The notes under the pieces: generated by a model
The model's database searches: none
Told to the model about the DNA's origin: nothing
The model's input: the letters and a program-made list of their open reading frames with translations, nothing else
Source: Candidatus Melainabacteria bacterium
GTDB lineage: Bacteria > Cyanobacteriota > Vampirovibrionia > Obscuribacterales > Obscuribacteraceae
DNA: 64,000 nucleotides
NCBI GenBank assembly: GCA_016716405.1
Contig: JADJWK010000004.1
Span: 744,001 to 808,000 of the forward strand
Direction of reading: 5' to 3'
Shown here: positions 50,791 through 59,675 of the stretch, piece after piece
How positions within the stretch are numbered: position 1 is the stretch's first letter
How the letters are laid out: each line of letters opens with the position of its first letter
Position numbers and translations under genes: made by a program

Positions 50791-51668
50791 GAGCCGACTT
50801 TCTTCTTGTAGGACCGGACTGTGTTTGCCAGAAGCTCAGCGACGGTCATTGGACCCACACCTCCGGGCACCGGGGTGATGAGCGAGGCCACCGACCTGGC
50901 AGCCTCGAAATCGACGTCGCCGGTGATCACCTGCTTGCCGTCCTCGCCCCTCTCGTAATGGATACCGACATCCACCACCACGGCCCCGGGCTTGATCCAG
51001 CTTCCCTGAACGAAACGGGATTTGCCCATGGCCACCACGAGAATATCGGCACCACCGATGACCTGGCTGAGATCCCTGGTCCGGCTGTGACAGATGGTCA
51101 CCGTGGCGTTCTTCTCCATCAGCAGGAGAGCCGCGGGCTTGCCCACAAGCTGCGAGCGTCCCACCACCACTACACTTGCTCCGGAAAGAGGCACCTGGTA
51201 ATGCTCGAGAAGAGTGACCACCCCCGACGGAGTGCAGGGTCGCAGCGACTCCCTGCCGGCAAGCAGGCAGCCCAGGTTGTAGGGATGAAGCCCATCCACG
51301 TCCTTGGCAGGATCGATATGCTCGAGGATCTCCTTCTCGGGCAGATCCCCCGGAAGTGGCAGCTGGACCAGAATACCGTCTACGCGCTCGTCTTTATTGA
51401 GCTTCTCGATTACGGCGATGATCTCGGCGGCGCCGGCACTGGCGTCGAGACGCTCGAGAAAGCTCTCGATGCCGGTCTTTTTGCAGGCTGAGATCTTGTT
51501 TCGCACATAGAGCTCGCTTGCCGGATTGTCGCCCACCAGCACCACGCTCAGACCGGGCGGACGGGCGCCTCCCGAGACCAGGCCATCGACCTCCTTTTTC
51601 AGGTCCTCGCGCATTTTCGCAGCCACGGCTTTGCCGTCCAGAATACTTCCGGTCTTCAATTCGGGCAC
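50787..51668 (-). CDS. folD: Methylenetetrahydrofolate dehydrogenase / methenyltetrahydrofolate cyclohydrolase
   Basis: The 293-residue protein interconverts one-carbon folates. Typical blocks are YVRNKISACKKTGI (catalytic Lys), VQLPLPGDLPEKEILEHIDPAKDVDG, PCTPSGVVTLLEHY, VVVVGRSQLVGKPAALLL and PVPGGVGPMTVAELLANTV. It lies 16 bp after thiL and overlaps the next gene by 4 bp. Confidence 0.97.
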   Translation of the reverse strand: MPELKTGSILDGKAVAAKMREDLKKEVDGLVSGGARPPGLSVVLVGDNPASELYVRNKISACKKTGIESFLERLDASAGAAEIIAVIEKLNKDERVDGILVQLPLPGDLPEKEILEHIDPAKDVDGLHPYNLGCLLAGRESLRPCTPSGVVTLLEHYQVPLSGASVVVVGRSQLVGKPAALLLMEKNATVTICHSRTRDLSQVIGGADILVVAMGKSRFVQGSWIKPGAVVVDVGIHYERGEDGKQVITGDVDFEAARSVASLITPVPGGVGPMTVAELLANTVRSYKKKVGS

Positions 51669-51684
51669 CTCTAAGCTCCTCCGT

Positions 51685-52677
51685 CTATCTGTCTACAGGT
51701 ACATGCACATGCTGGAAGGCTCTTCTCATATCTACCCTTCCCCGGGTAAGGCCATGTTCGAGGAGCTCGACGCCGGCGATTTCGGCGCGGACTTCCCCGA
51801 CCCGGCCGATGGCAACGAAAGGCAGATCCCTCTGACACTGCCGCCATGCCTCCTCGCTGAGGCAGCCCACCAGCTCGTAATCCTCACCGCCATACAAAGC
51901 CCAGTCTAGCGGATCCGCCGCCGCCCGGCGGGCTGCCGCCACTGTTTCTTGATGAACTGGAACTTCGGTGAGCTCAACTTCCATGTGGACATTGCTGTCC
52001 CTGGCAATCTGAAAGAGGGCGTCTGCCAGACCGTCGCTGGCGTCCATCAGGGCGCCGCGACCGCCGATCTTCCTGACCAGGGCCCAGGACTCGCAAAGAC
52101 GGGGAAGCGGCTTGCGATGCCGGTTGATGCAGTAGTGGAAGTCATCCCATCCGGCGCCCAGGGCCTCGAAACCGGCTCGGCTGGCGCCGAAATCACCGGT
52201 GACTACCAGCACATCGCCGGGCGCCGCCGTGGATCTCAGAAGACAGCCGTCCTCATGGGTGGTGCCTAGCACCGTGACGGTTATGCTCAGAACCGGACCA
52301 CCGGTGAAGTCACCGCCGGCCACCCGGCAGCGATAGGAGTGGGCGCATTCGTTCATGCCCCGGTAGAGCTCCTCGAGATCCGAAAGAGGCAGTCCTTCCG
52401 GCCAGCTCACGCTTACCAGCAGGAATCGCGGCCGGCCGGCCATGGCGGCTATATCGCTGAGATTGACGGCCACGGCTTTGAAGCCCAGGTCGAAAAGACC
52501 GGTGGTCTCGAGCTTGAAATGCACTCCTTCCACAAGAGTGTCGGTGCTGGCCAGCTCCTGACCCGGCAGAACCGCGCAGTCATCCCCGATATAGCCGGAT
52601 CCCGTCCATTCCTTGATCGCGTTGATCAGGGCATATTCGAGACTGCCAGAACCTTCTGCCGCCTTCTCAATTTTCAT
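51685..52677 (-). CDS. thiL: Thiamine-monophosphate kinase
   Basis: The 330-residue protein has the ThiL blocks GYIGDDCAVL, STDTLVEGVHF, AVNLSDIAAMAGRP, VAGGDFTGGP, GDFGASRAG and MDASDGLADALF. It makes thiamine diphosphate from the monophosphate with ATP. It heads the thiL-folD operon. No TPP-riboswitch is evident in the 64 bp shared with divergent yggT. Confidence 0.95.
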   Translation of the reverse strand: MKIEKAAEGSGSLEYALINAIKEWTGSGYIGDDCAVLPGQELASTDTLVEGVHFKLETTGLFDLGFKAVAVNLSDIAAMAGRPRFLLVSVSWPEGLPLSDLEELYRGMNECAHSYRCRVAGGDFTGGPVLSITVTVLGTTHEDGCLLRSTAAPGDVLVVTGDFGASRAGFEALGAGWDDFHYCINRHRKPLPRLCESWALVRKIGGRGALMDASDGLADALFQIARDSNVHMEVELTEVPVHQETVAAARRAAADPLDWALYGGEDYELVGCLSEEAWRQCQRDLPFVAIGRVGEVRAEIAGVELLEHGLTRGRVDMRRAFQHVHVPVDR

Positions 52678-52741
52678 GGTTGCAAACAGATAAAGTGCTA
52701 CAATCAGCCTTATGAGCTAGCTACAAATATAAGGTAAGAGC

Positions 52742-52996
52742 ATGAGCGCCATCGCCAACCTTTTAGTGAATTTATTGCAACTGTTCAATTTCCTGCTGGT
52801 GGTCTGGTGTCTTCTCACCTGGTTTCCAGCAGTCAAGTGGCAGAATCAACCCTTTCGCACCCTGGACATGATAATCCGCCCGGTTATCGAGCCTTTCCGG
52901 AGAGTGCTCCCGCCTATTGCTGGATTCGACTTTTCACCCGTGATTGCGATACTCTGTATCAACTACCTGGTTGGGTTCTTGATTAAGGTACTCTAA
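52742..52996 (+). CDS. YggT-family membrane protein
   Basis: The 84-residue protein has two transmembrane helices (NLLVNLLQLFNFLLVVWCLLTW, PVIAILCINYLVGFLIKVL) around LDMIIRPVIEPFRRVLPPIAGFDFSP, the YggT signature. Members occur in cell-division and Cyanobacterial loci. Function is not settled. AAGG lies before the ATG. It precedes the Tat-exported gene by 12 bp. Confidence 0.9.
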   Translation: MSAIANLLVNLLQLFNFLLVVWCLLTWFPAVKWQNQPFRTLDMIIRPVIEPFRRVLPPIAGFDFSPVIAILCINYLVGFLIKVL

Positions 52997-53008
52997 CTCG
53001 CAATCTCA

Positions 53009-54997
53009 ATGCTCTCACGCCGTAAATTCATCTTTGCCGGTCTGGGGTCCGCGGCTCTGGTCCATGAGCTTCTCGGGACTCCCCTGGCGCTGGCGCGAAA
53101 AAAGAAAGCCCTTGCGATCACCGGGCCTCACAGCCTGGCGAGAAAAGCCTGGGCACCGGCCATCCAGCCCGACTTCGTCGGTCTCACCAGGAAAGGGTAT
53201 CTCGCTCTGGGAGACAAGTTCGGCCGCCTCTCAGTGGTCGATCTGCGCAAAGCCGGCGACCCGAGACACCCTCCCAGGGTGCTGGCCGAGCTGACCGGGC
53301 TCGGCAAACGAGTGGTCGACATCCATTTCGATCAGGTCCATGCCTGCGCCCTCGTAGTAGACGAAAACGAGGAGGGCAAGAAGAACTTCCTGGTCACCGT
53401 CGACCTCTCCCGTCCGGAATCGCCGCACGTCACTGCCACGGTGCCTCTGCCGCAACTGAAAGAAGCCCGCTGCCTGACAGGAGATCGCAAACTCACTCTG
53501 GTGGCCGGCACTTCGCCGTCCGGTCAGGAAGTCATTCTGGTGCTCGATGCTTCCTCGCGAGCGAGTAGAACAGAGGCTGCCATCATCTCGACCATCACCA
53601 CCAGGCTGCCGGTGGTGGCGATGCTCTATCAGGGACGGAGCCTGACCGCGCTTTCCACCGACGGGAGCGAGTCCCAGGTGGACTTCGTCGACATGGGAAG
53701 CCGGACCGCTCCCCGGCTTCTCGAGAGCGTCACCGAAAAAGGGAACTATTCCCAAATTTGCCAGGAAAAAAGCCTGACGATCATTACCGGTATCAAAGAT
53801 GGTGCTTGCGAAGCGCGCTCCATAGCCAGCAAGCCCGCACCACATTCGGTAGCGGGTGTAAAACTAGAGCAGATGCAATCGGTGCTTGGCTGCGCCATGC
53901 AAAAGGACAGACTTCTAGTCCTCGGCAAGACGGAAACGAAGCTCGCCCTGCACACTGTCAGCATAGACAAGCACGGCAACCTCCTGCGTTCCCAGGAAAT
54001 CAATCTCGGCGCCACAGCCGGCTCCGGGGTCAACAGCGCGCAACTGCTCTGGGACCGCAAGCGTCTCTATCTGGCGGCCGGCTGGTCCGGGGTGAAAATC
54101 CTCAATTATTACCGGGACAGTGTCAGCGATCAGTATACCTACGCCATTCCCCGGCTCGCCGCCTCCGGAATAGCGATCTGGGGGACCCAGGCCGTGGTTG
54201 TGGGCGGCGAGCTCGTCCGTTACGACATCTCCCAGCCCGAGGAGCCTCGAGTCGAAGCCAGGGCCAGACTGATAGGCACAGTCAAATCCATGGCCGGAGC
54301 CGGCAGTTTCATCCTCTGCCTCACCCGCGACGGACTCGCCCTCAAGAAAATGGCAGAACTCGACCGGGACGTCGCCACCCGCAAAGTCGACGGCAGCTGT
54401 GTAGCCTTCGACCGGAGCCAGCACAAAGCCTATGTCGTCTTCGCCACGGGTAAAGTCTCCAGGATTTTCCCGTTCAAAGTATTCTCCGACTCTCTAGATC
54501 CGCAAAAGCCGTTCGACCGTCCCGGCACGTTCAGACGCCTGGCGGCCGATGCCGGAGAGATTCTCCTTTTCGATCTGCACGGCATGTCCCTGCTGAGCGC
54601 TGGGGCCGCCATCGAGGAGAAAGGCTCCCGCCGCCTGGACAATCTCGCTATCCGAGAGGCCGTGCTGGATAACGATCATATCCTCGCCACGGCAGTCGAT
54701 CAGGATCAAAAAGGCTTCCTTCTGGTCATGGATCGCAGGGATAAATCCCTCAATGTCCTGGGAACCCTGGATCTGCCTCATAACGGCGTGGCGCTCTCGG
54801 TCTCCGGCAAAACCGTAGCCGCTGTGGGCAAAAACAGAGAAGGAAAGGATCTGATATCGATAATCGATGTCTCCTCCCCCACGGCGCCTCAAATCAAGTC
54901 GACGCTTGCTGTTCTCGAATCGGCATCGGCGGTGGCCACGGTCAGCAAAATCGCCCTGGTTGCCGGTCGCGGCATCGAGATCCTCGATCTCGGTTAA
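53009..54997 (+). CDS. Tat-exported repeat (beta-propeller/LVIVD-like) protein
   Basis: The 662-residue protein opens with a twin-arginine signal (LSRRKFIFAGLGSAALVHELL). The rest is a series of beta-strand-rich segments such as GRLSVVDLRKAGDPRHPPRV, FLVTVDLSRPESPHVTATVP and ISIIDVSSPTAPQIKSTL, resembling LVIVD/WD-type propeller repeats. Export by Tat implies folding, perhaps with a cofactor, before export. No catalytic motif is seen. It probably forms a unit with yggT 12 bp upstream. The role is unknown. Confidence 0.8.
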   Translation: MLSRRKFIFAGLGSAALVHELLGTPLALARKKKALAITGPHSLARKAWAPAIQPDFVGLTRKGYLALGDKFGRLSVVDLRKAGDPRHPPRVLAELTGLGKRVVDIHFDQVHACALVVDENEEGKKNFLVTVDLSRPESPHVTATVPLPQLKEARCLTGDRKLTLVAGTSPSGQEVILVLDASSRASRTEAAIISTITTRLPVVAMLYQGRSLTALSTDGSESQVDFVDMGSRTAPRLLESVTEKGNYSQICQEKSLTIITGIKDGACEARSIASKPAPHSVAGVKLEQMQSVLGCAMQKDRLLVLGKTETKLALHTVSIDKHGNLLRSQEINLGATAGSGVNSAQLLWDRKRLYLAAGWSGVKILNYYRDSVSDQYTYAIPRLAASGIAIWGTQAVVVGGELVRYDISQPEEPRVEARARLIGTVKSMAGAGSFILCLTRDGLALKKMAELDRDVATRKVDGSCVAFDRSQHKAYVVFATGKVSRIFPFKVFSDSLDPQKPFDRPGTFRRLAADAGEILLFDLHGMSLLSAGAAIEEKGSRRLDNLAIREAVLDNDHILATAVDQDQKGFLLVMDRRDKSLNVLGTLDLPHNGVALSVSGKTVAAVGKNREGKDLISIIDVSSPTAPQIKSTLAVLESASAVATVSKIALVAGRGIEILDLG

Positions 54998-55059
54998 GTA
55001 AGTAGGGTTATCCCGGGGTCCGGACCGCGCTCTTTACTGAATATTGCAGAGATCGAGCA

Positions 55060-55098
55060 TAGTCGTTTCCAATGGGGTAGAAATGGAATAAGCGACTA
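55060..55098. promoter_or_regulatory. Inverted repeat in the leader of the M48 peptidase gene
   Basis: TAGTCG (55060-55065) and CGACTA (55093-55098) pair. Inside them TTCCA and TGGAA also pair. It lies 26-64 bp before the ATG and may form a leader hairpin or operator. Confidence 0.4.
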
Positions 55099-55123
55099 AT
55101 CTCAGAATGCTTGAGGAGGAAAA

Positions 55124-56065
55124 ATGACCACAACCGAACCGGTAGGCACCAAGAAGAAATTCCCCAGGCTTTCCTCCAGCGCATTCGAGCACCCCGCCGA
55201 TCGGGCCGCTCTGGACGCCGTCAAAAAGATTCCTGTACTGGACAAGCTTTTCGCCCGCATGATGGAGCTCGGCGCCGAGCGCGTGGTCAGAGTTCAGCAC
55301 CTGGGACAGGCGGTGCATGTCACGCCCAAGCAGTGCCCCAAGATCTACAAGATTTACAAGGAAGCAGCCGAGATTCTGGATGTGCAGGAGCCGGATCTAT
55401 TCCTCTCCACCCACCCGGTCCCCAACGCTTTCACCATAGGCGTGGAGCGACCGATGATCGTCCTGCGCTCAGGCATCGTCGACCTGCTCACCGAAGAAGA
55501 GCTCATGGCGGTTCTCGGGCACGAGCTCGGTCATGTCAAGGCCGGTCACGTTCTCTACAAGACCCTGGCTTACTTCCTCATCTATATGACCGAGTCTCTA
55601 CTGGGTCTGCAGGGCCTGGCCAAATTCGGCATCAGAGTGGCTCTCTACGACTGGTCCCGGAAATCCGAGCTTACCGCCGACCGTGCCGAGCTTCTTGTAG
55701 CCCAGGACATCAACACCTGTATCAAGCTTCATATGAAGCTGGCCGGCGGCTCCTGGAAGATCTACGAGCAGATGGATCCCGATGAGTTCCTGAGACAGGC
55801 GGACAGCTATGAAGATCTCGACTACAGCACTCTCAACAAGTTCTATAAGCTGCTCCACGAGATTCCGCTCACTCACCCGCTGCCTGTCTACCGGGCCAAA
55901 GAAGTGAAAGCCTGGGCAGAAAGCAAGCAGTATCACGAGATCATGGCCGGACGTTATCCCACCACGGACCAGGAGATCGGTCTGAGAGACTGCCCGCACT
56001 GCGAATCGAAGGTCTCGCCTTCCTTCTTCTTCTGCCCGGACTGCGGACGGTCCACAAGGGTTTAA
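55124..56065 (+). CDS. M48-family metallopeptidase with C-terminal zinc ribbon
   Basis: The 313-residue protein has the zinc motif VLGHELGHVKAGHV (HExxH near residue 133). The likely third ligand is Glu in KSELTADRAEL. Membrane-like helical stretches (TLAYFLIYMTESLLGLQG) are present. The last ~40 residues are a zinc ribbon (CPHC...CPDC). M48 enzymes (HtpX/Ste24-like) process or degrade membrane proteins. GAGGAGG precedes the ATG. It ends with a perfect terminator, and the next, opposing gene also encodes a zinc-ribbon protein. Confidence 0.92.
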   Translation: MTTTEPVGTKKKFPRLSSSAFEHPADRAALDAVKKIPVLDKLFARMMELGAERVVRVQHLGQAVHVTPKQCPKIYKIYKEAAEILDVQEPDLFLSTHPVPNAFTIGVERPMIVLRSGIVDLLTEEELMAVLGHELGHVKAGHVLYKTLAYFLIYMTESLLGLQGLAKFGIRVALYDWSRKSELTADRAELLVAQDINTCIKLHMKLAGGSWKIYEQMDPDEFLRQADSYEDLDYSTLNKFYKLLHEIPLTHPLPVYRAKEVKAWAESKQYHEIMAGRYPTTDQEIGLRDCPHCESKVSPSFFFCPDCGRSTRV

Positions 56066-56106
56066 GAGAAAATCCAGAGAGGCTGGCTGGCTAGAGAATC
56101 TGATCG

Positions 56107-56138
56107 AAGGAGCAGCCGGTGCTGCTCCTTTCTTTTTC
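56107..56138 (+). terminator. Rho-independent terminator of the M48 peptidase gene
   Basis: AAGGAGCAGC (56107-56116), loop CGGT, GCTGCTCCTT (56121-56130): a 10-bp perfect stem followed by TTTCTTTTTC to 56138. Confidence 0.88.
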
Positions 56139-56140
56139 AC

Positions 56141-56180
56141 ATTGAAAAGCCCGATATCGCAAAATTGCGATATCGGGCTT
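56141..56180 (-). terminator. Long perfect palindrome ending the zinc-ribbon gene
   Basis: AAGCCCGATATCGCAA (56147-56162) and TTGCGATATCGGGCTT (56165-56180) pair over 16 bp around AA. Read on the minus strand it is followed by TTTTC, suitable as terminator for the gene at 56200-56724. It lies only 9 bp from the plus-strand terminator, so the two form a back-to-back pair. Confidence 0.75.
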
Positions 56181-56199
56181 GCACTGGAATCCGGAAGTA

Positions 56200-56724
56200 T
56201 CAGTCTTCCTTCTTCTCTTCCTCTTCTTTCTCGTGCTTACCGTTCTCTTCGGCTTCGGGCTCGACATCCACCGGCTGCTCGCTTGGCTGAGCCTTGCTGT
56301 GCAGATCGCCTCCGCAAGCCGGGCAGAATTTCTTCTCTTTGCTTGCCGGGGTCTCGCAATGAGGGCAGACAAAACCCGGGGTCGGCTTGAAGCCCGCCTT
56401 AGCCTCGGCTCTCTGGCTCGATGAGGCCTTGGGATCGGTCTGGACCTTCATGGCATCCAGCTCGGCTTTGAGCACGGCAATCTGATCCTCGTAGCCGATT
56501 ACCTCGGCAATCTTCTCATCCACCAGGTCGTCCGACACCTCTTTCTTGTGATGGACCTTGTCGACAGTGAGCCGGCCCAGCTCCACCAGCTTCGATGACT
56601 TCTTGCGCTCCAGCTCTTTGATCTGAGTCTGCAGGTTGAAGGACTGGAGCATCTCCTGGGACCGCTCCTGCACCTTGTTTACTTCTTTGGAAATGCCCTG
56701 GACGACGTCGTCGATAATGCTCAC
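56200..56724 (-). CDS. Coiled-coil zinc-ribbon protein
   Basis: The 174-residue protein is mostly a helical coiled coil (residues ~1-95: MSIIDDVVQGISKEVNKVQE to AVLKAELDAM). A zinc ribbon follows (FVCPHC...KFCPACGG), then an acidic Glu/Lys tail (ENGKHEKEEEEKKED). It has no signal peptide. Such architecture is common in bacterial zinc-ribbon scaffold proteins of unknown role. The zinc ribbon resembles that of the convergent M48 peptidase. Confidence 0.8.
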   Translation of the reverse strand: MSIIDDVVQGISKEVNKVQERSQEMLQSFNLQTQIKELERKKSSKLVELGRLTVDKVHHKKEVSDDLVDEKIAEVIGYEDQIAVLKAELDAMKVQTDPKASSSQRAEAKAGFKPTPGFVCPHCETPASKEKKFCPACGGDLHSKAQPSEQPVDVEPEAEENGKHEKEEEEKKED

Positions 56725-56771
56725 TGATCTATCTCCCCTTCATGCCTATATGATCACTTATACCTCGAATT

Positions 56772-58424
56772 TCACGGTGAGCTCTCGGGAACTAACGATT
56801 GTTTTCGATCTCCCTTTTTGCCCTTGGGTAGCTCTTTTCCATCCGGTCCCAGGCTCGATACCCGGATTAAATTGCGACCGTCCTGCTTGGCCCGATAGAG
56901 AGCCTCGTCCGCCCGGAGAAAGAGCAGGTCGGGCGAATCGGCATGGAGGGGAAAGTTCGCCACGCCGATGCTGGCCGAAAGCGAGCCCGGTCCGTCGATA
57001 GTCACTTCGGCGATGAGCCTGCGAAGCCTCTCACCAAGCTGCTCAGCCATTTCGATACCGGTATTGGGCAGGAGCACGCAAAATTCCTCGCCTCCATAGC
57101 GAGCGGTGGTGTCTGTTGAACGCGAAGACTGGGCGAGGACACGGCCGATCTCTTTAATCGCCTCATCGCCCACCATGTGCCCGTATGTGTCGTTGATACG
57201 CTTGAGATAATCCAGGTCAACGACAAGAAGAGACAGGTCCTGCTCGTAACGGCGAGCCCTCTCGAATTCCTTGGTGAGGGACTCGTTGAAGGAGCGCCGG
57301 TTGGCTACGCCGGTGAGTCCGTCGGTGACAGCCTGCTTCTCCAGCTCCCGGTGAAGCTCGCCGTTCTCGATGGCGACGGCGAGCTGGTCGGCCAGGCTGC
57401 CGATCAGGGCGATATCGTCGATGCTCCATTCCCGCACGAGAGCGCAGTCTTCCAGGAATACTACCCCCATGACCCGCTCCCGGAGAATAATCGGCACGAT
57501 GAGACCGGATCGCAAGCCCAGGTGCACCAGGAAGTCCTTGTTCCAGCCGTTGCTGTCGGCGAAGGCGGGATCCTCCAGATGCTGGGGGCTTTTCACGCCG
57601 AGGGCTCGGCGGGTGAAACTCAGACCCTCCCCTGAAAGGAAGTCTTCCTTCACCGAGCCCAGCCCGTCGGCATGATACTCATAAACCTCGATCTGGTCGT
57701 TCAGATCAGCCCGGAGCACATGACAGCGGCTGAGGGCGAGGGTTGTGCCAATCTTGTCTACCATGGTATCCAGGACTTCCTGGATCCGAACCGAGCTGCG
57801 CACGGCATTGCTGATCCAATAAACCAGCCGCTCTCTCTCGACATGCTTGGTGCGAATGCTGTCATTGACGGTTATGTCCCGGATCAGGTTTCTGGTCTGG
57901 TCTTGAAGAGTCTCGAAACTGCCTTCCAGATCGACATATGACTTGCGAAGCCTGTTGTTCTCGGCGTCCAGCTCGGCGTGCATCCAGGCGTTGTGGAGAG
58001 CCCTTGTAACGGGCAACTCATGAAGGACTCCCTCTATCGCAGCAATCTCGAGGTCTCCGGCAAGCACCAGACAACCGGCAAGCTCCTCGCCTTCTTGAAG
58101 CCTCACAAGATAGAACGTGCCCTCCCCGGGAGCTTCATCCTCGGTCAGGGCCCTGGCCTGGATGCCTGCCATGGAAGCGATGTCCAGCTCGCCGTCCTCG
58201 AGGTCCGATAGGACCCGCTCGATAAGCTTCCTGTCCTTCTCCGACGCCCCGTAGACAGCCTTGCGACCGAACTCGTCCATGTCCGAGTCCCAGACGATCA
58301 AGCCCTGCGCCTCTGCCTTGAGGTGCTCGGCAAAAATCTTGCAAATGCCCGCCATGACCTCATCGAGCTCGAGCCGGGTAAGAAGCTCGAGAGCATTTGC
58401 GTAGAGATCGCGGTGCAGGGTCAT
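56772..58424 (-). CDS. Diguanylate cyclase with two GAF-type domains
   Basis: The 550-residue protein begins with a GAF-like domain (residues ~15-165). A short helical linker is followed by a second GAF domain (residues ~200-350: YWISNAVRSSVRIQEVLDTMV to DDIALIGSLADQLAVAIENGEL). It ends in a complete GGDEF domain: VTDGLTGVANRRSFNESL, ARYGGEEFCVLLPNT and SASIGVANFP. The inhibitory RxxD (RSTD) is five residues before GGEEF. It should make c-di-GMP under sensory control and feedback inhibition. It is the only GGDEF protein in the window with an intact active site. Confidence 0.93.
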   Translation of the reverse strand: MTLHRDLYANALELLTRLELDEVMAGICKIFAEHLKAEAQGLIVWDSDMDEFGRKAVYGASEKDRKLIERVLSDLEDGELDIASMAGIQARALTEDEAPGEGTFYLVRLQEGEELAGCLVLAGDLEIAAIEGVLHELPVTRALHNAWMHAELDAENNRLRKSYVDLEGSFETLQDQTRNLIRDITVNDSIRTKHVERERLVYWISNAVRSSVRIQEVLDTMVDKIGTTLALSRCHVLRADLNDQIEVYEYHADGLGSVKEDFLSGEGLSFTRRALGVKSPQHLEDPAFADSNGWNKDFLVHLGLRSGLIVPIILRERVMGVVFLEDCALVREWSIDDIALIGSLADQLAVAIENGELHRELEKQAVTDGLTGVANRRSFNESLTKEFERARRYEQDLSLLVVDLDYLKRINDTYGHMVGDEAIKEIGRVLAQSSRSTDTTARYGGEEFCVLLPNTGIEMAEQLGERLRRLIAEVTIDGPGSLSASIGVANFPLHADSPDLLFLRADEALYRAKQDGRNLIRVSSLGPDGKELPKGKKGDRKQSLVPESSP

Positions 58425-58521
58425 ATATTCCGGAAAATGCGATTGCCTTTATCTGGATTTTCCCTGTATTCAACTAAAATATGCAGTTTAATATGATATA
58501 GACGACGGCGAGGAGGGCGAA

Positions 58522-58941
58522 ATGGTCTACAAATCAAGCCACGGACAGGGCCCCGATATCGTAGAGAAGGCGCTCAGCGCGGTATGTTATCTGCCCATGG
58601 GCTTTTTCATCGGGATCGCTTACATATTGCTCCGGGGCAAGCATTCCGAGAGCTATTACTTCCGGTTCAATTTCTACCAGGGAACCCTCACCCAGTTTTG
58701 TATTGCCGTGTTGAACATGGGCAGCGGCCTGGTGCTCAACACCCTGGACTCCCTCTTGAATTTATTTGCCGCTCTGAGCCCGACCGTGGTGTCCACGCTG
58801 CATACCGGGCTCTTCTGGTTCGCTCAGTTGATCCTGGCCGCTGTTTCGCTCTTCCTGGTCTACGGCATCATCTGGTCATTCCGGGGCAAATATGCCGAGA
58901 TTCCCTACATATCCAACGCCATCAGGCACAACTTCCGCTGA
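58522..58941 (+). CDS. Small multi-pass membrane protein (Tic20/DUF4870-like)
   Basis: The 139-residue protein has about four hydrophobic helices: ALSAVCYLPMGFFIGIAYILL, FCIAVLNMGSGLVLNTLDSL, TGLFWFAQLILAAVSLFLVYGII. The loop ESYYFRFNFYQGTLTQF links the first two. The pattern, with a Y-x-R-F-x-x-x-Q-like loop, resembles Tic20/DUF4870 membrane proteins. The similarity is only impressionistic. It precedes the secreted TPR protein by 5 bp, so they are probably co-transcribed. Confidence 0.75.
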   Translation: MVYKSSHGQGPDIVEKALSAVCYLPMGFFIGIAYILLRGKHSESYYFRFNFYQGTLTQFCIAVLNMGSGLVLNTLDSLLNLFAALSPTVVSTLHTGLFWFAQLILAAVSLFLVYGIIWSFRGKYAEIPYISNAIRHNFR

Positions 58942-58946
58942 CCAGA

Positions 58947-59675
58947 ATGACCGGAAGGGCAACAGCTCTCAGCCTGCGGATCATCTACTCTCTGGTGACT
59001 GTCACTGTGGCGGGGATCCCGACGCCGGCAAGCGCCCAGTCGATCCTGCCGCCGGCGCCCGACGCCATAGGCGGCGGCAACCCCCTGCAAGGGCTGGGCC
59101 GACCGGATGACCCCGGTCCCTCGAGAATGGACCAGTTCAAGCCACCCGGTACCATCGACACGTCCGGAGAGGGGTCCGACACCGCCAGCAACACCACCAG
59201 TAGCACCGCCAGCGGCACCACTCCCGGCGAGGCCCCGAATACCGTCCAGATCCAGGGGAATCAGAATCAGGGACAGCAGAATCAGGCGGCTGGAGCCCCG
59301 AACGCGGAGAGCCCGGGGAGCCTGCCCCCCGAGCCTGACGCCAGCGCCCGATTCCCAGGACAAATCCCCGGACAAATCCCCGGACAGCCGGACCAGCTCC
59401 AGCAGGCACAACCTCCCGGCAGACCGGACACCCCGCTCGGCCGGGCGCTCTCTCTCATAGACCGAAAAAAGTTCGCAACCGCCGCTGAAAGTCTCCAGGA
59501 AATCATCAGGAAGGAGCCGGATAATCCTGTTGCCCACTATCTCATGGCTGTCACCCAGGTCTATCTTCGCAACAACGAGGAGGCCAGAATACAGTACCGG
59601 TGGGTTATCGAACACAGCCCCGACGAGAAGATCAAAGAGCTGGCACGAAGAGGGCTGGCGAAGCTCTCGCCATGA
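58947..59675 (+). CDS. Secreted TPR-containing low-complexity protein
   Basis: From ATG 58947 the 242-residue protein has a signal peptide (SLRIIYSLVTVTVAGIPTPASAQ). A long Ser/Thr/Gly/Pro/Gln-rich region contains SNTTSSTASGTTPGEA and the tandem PGQIPGQIPGQ. A C-terminal TPR pair covers residues ~170-240 (ALSLIDRKKFATAAESLQEIIRKEPDNPVAHYL). A longer frame overlaps the upstream membrane-protein gene and is not used. Its stop abuts that of the convergent kinase gene. It resembles the TPR/Pro-rich protein at 3.5 kb in design. Confidence 0.75.
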   Translation: MTGRATALSLRIIYSLVTVTVAGIPTPASAQSILPPAPDAIGGGNPLQGLGRPDDPGPSRMDQFKPPGTIDTSGEGSDTASNTTSSTASGTTPGEAPNTVQIQGNQNQGQQNQAAGAPNAESPGSLPPEPDASARFPGQIPGQIPGQPDQLQQAQPPGRPDTPLGRALSLIDRKKFATAAESLQEIIRKEPDNPVAHYLMAVTQVYLRNNEEARIQYRWVIEHSPDEKIKELARRGLAKLSP

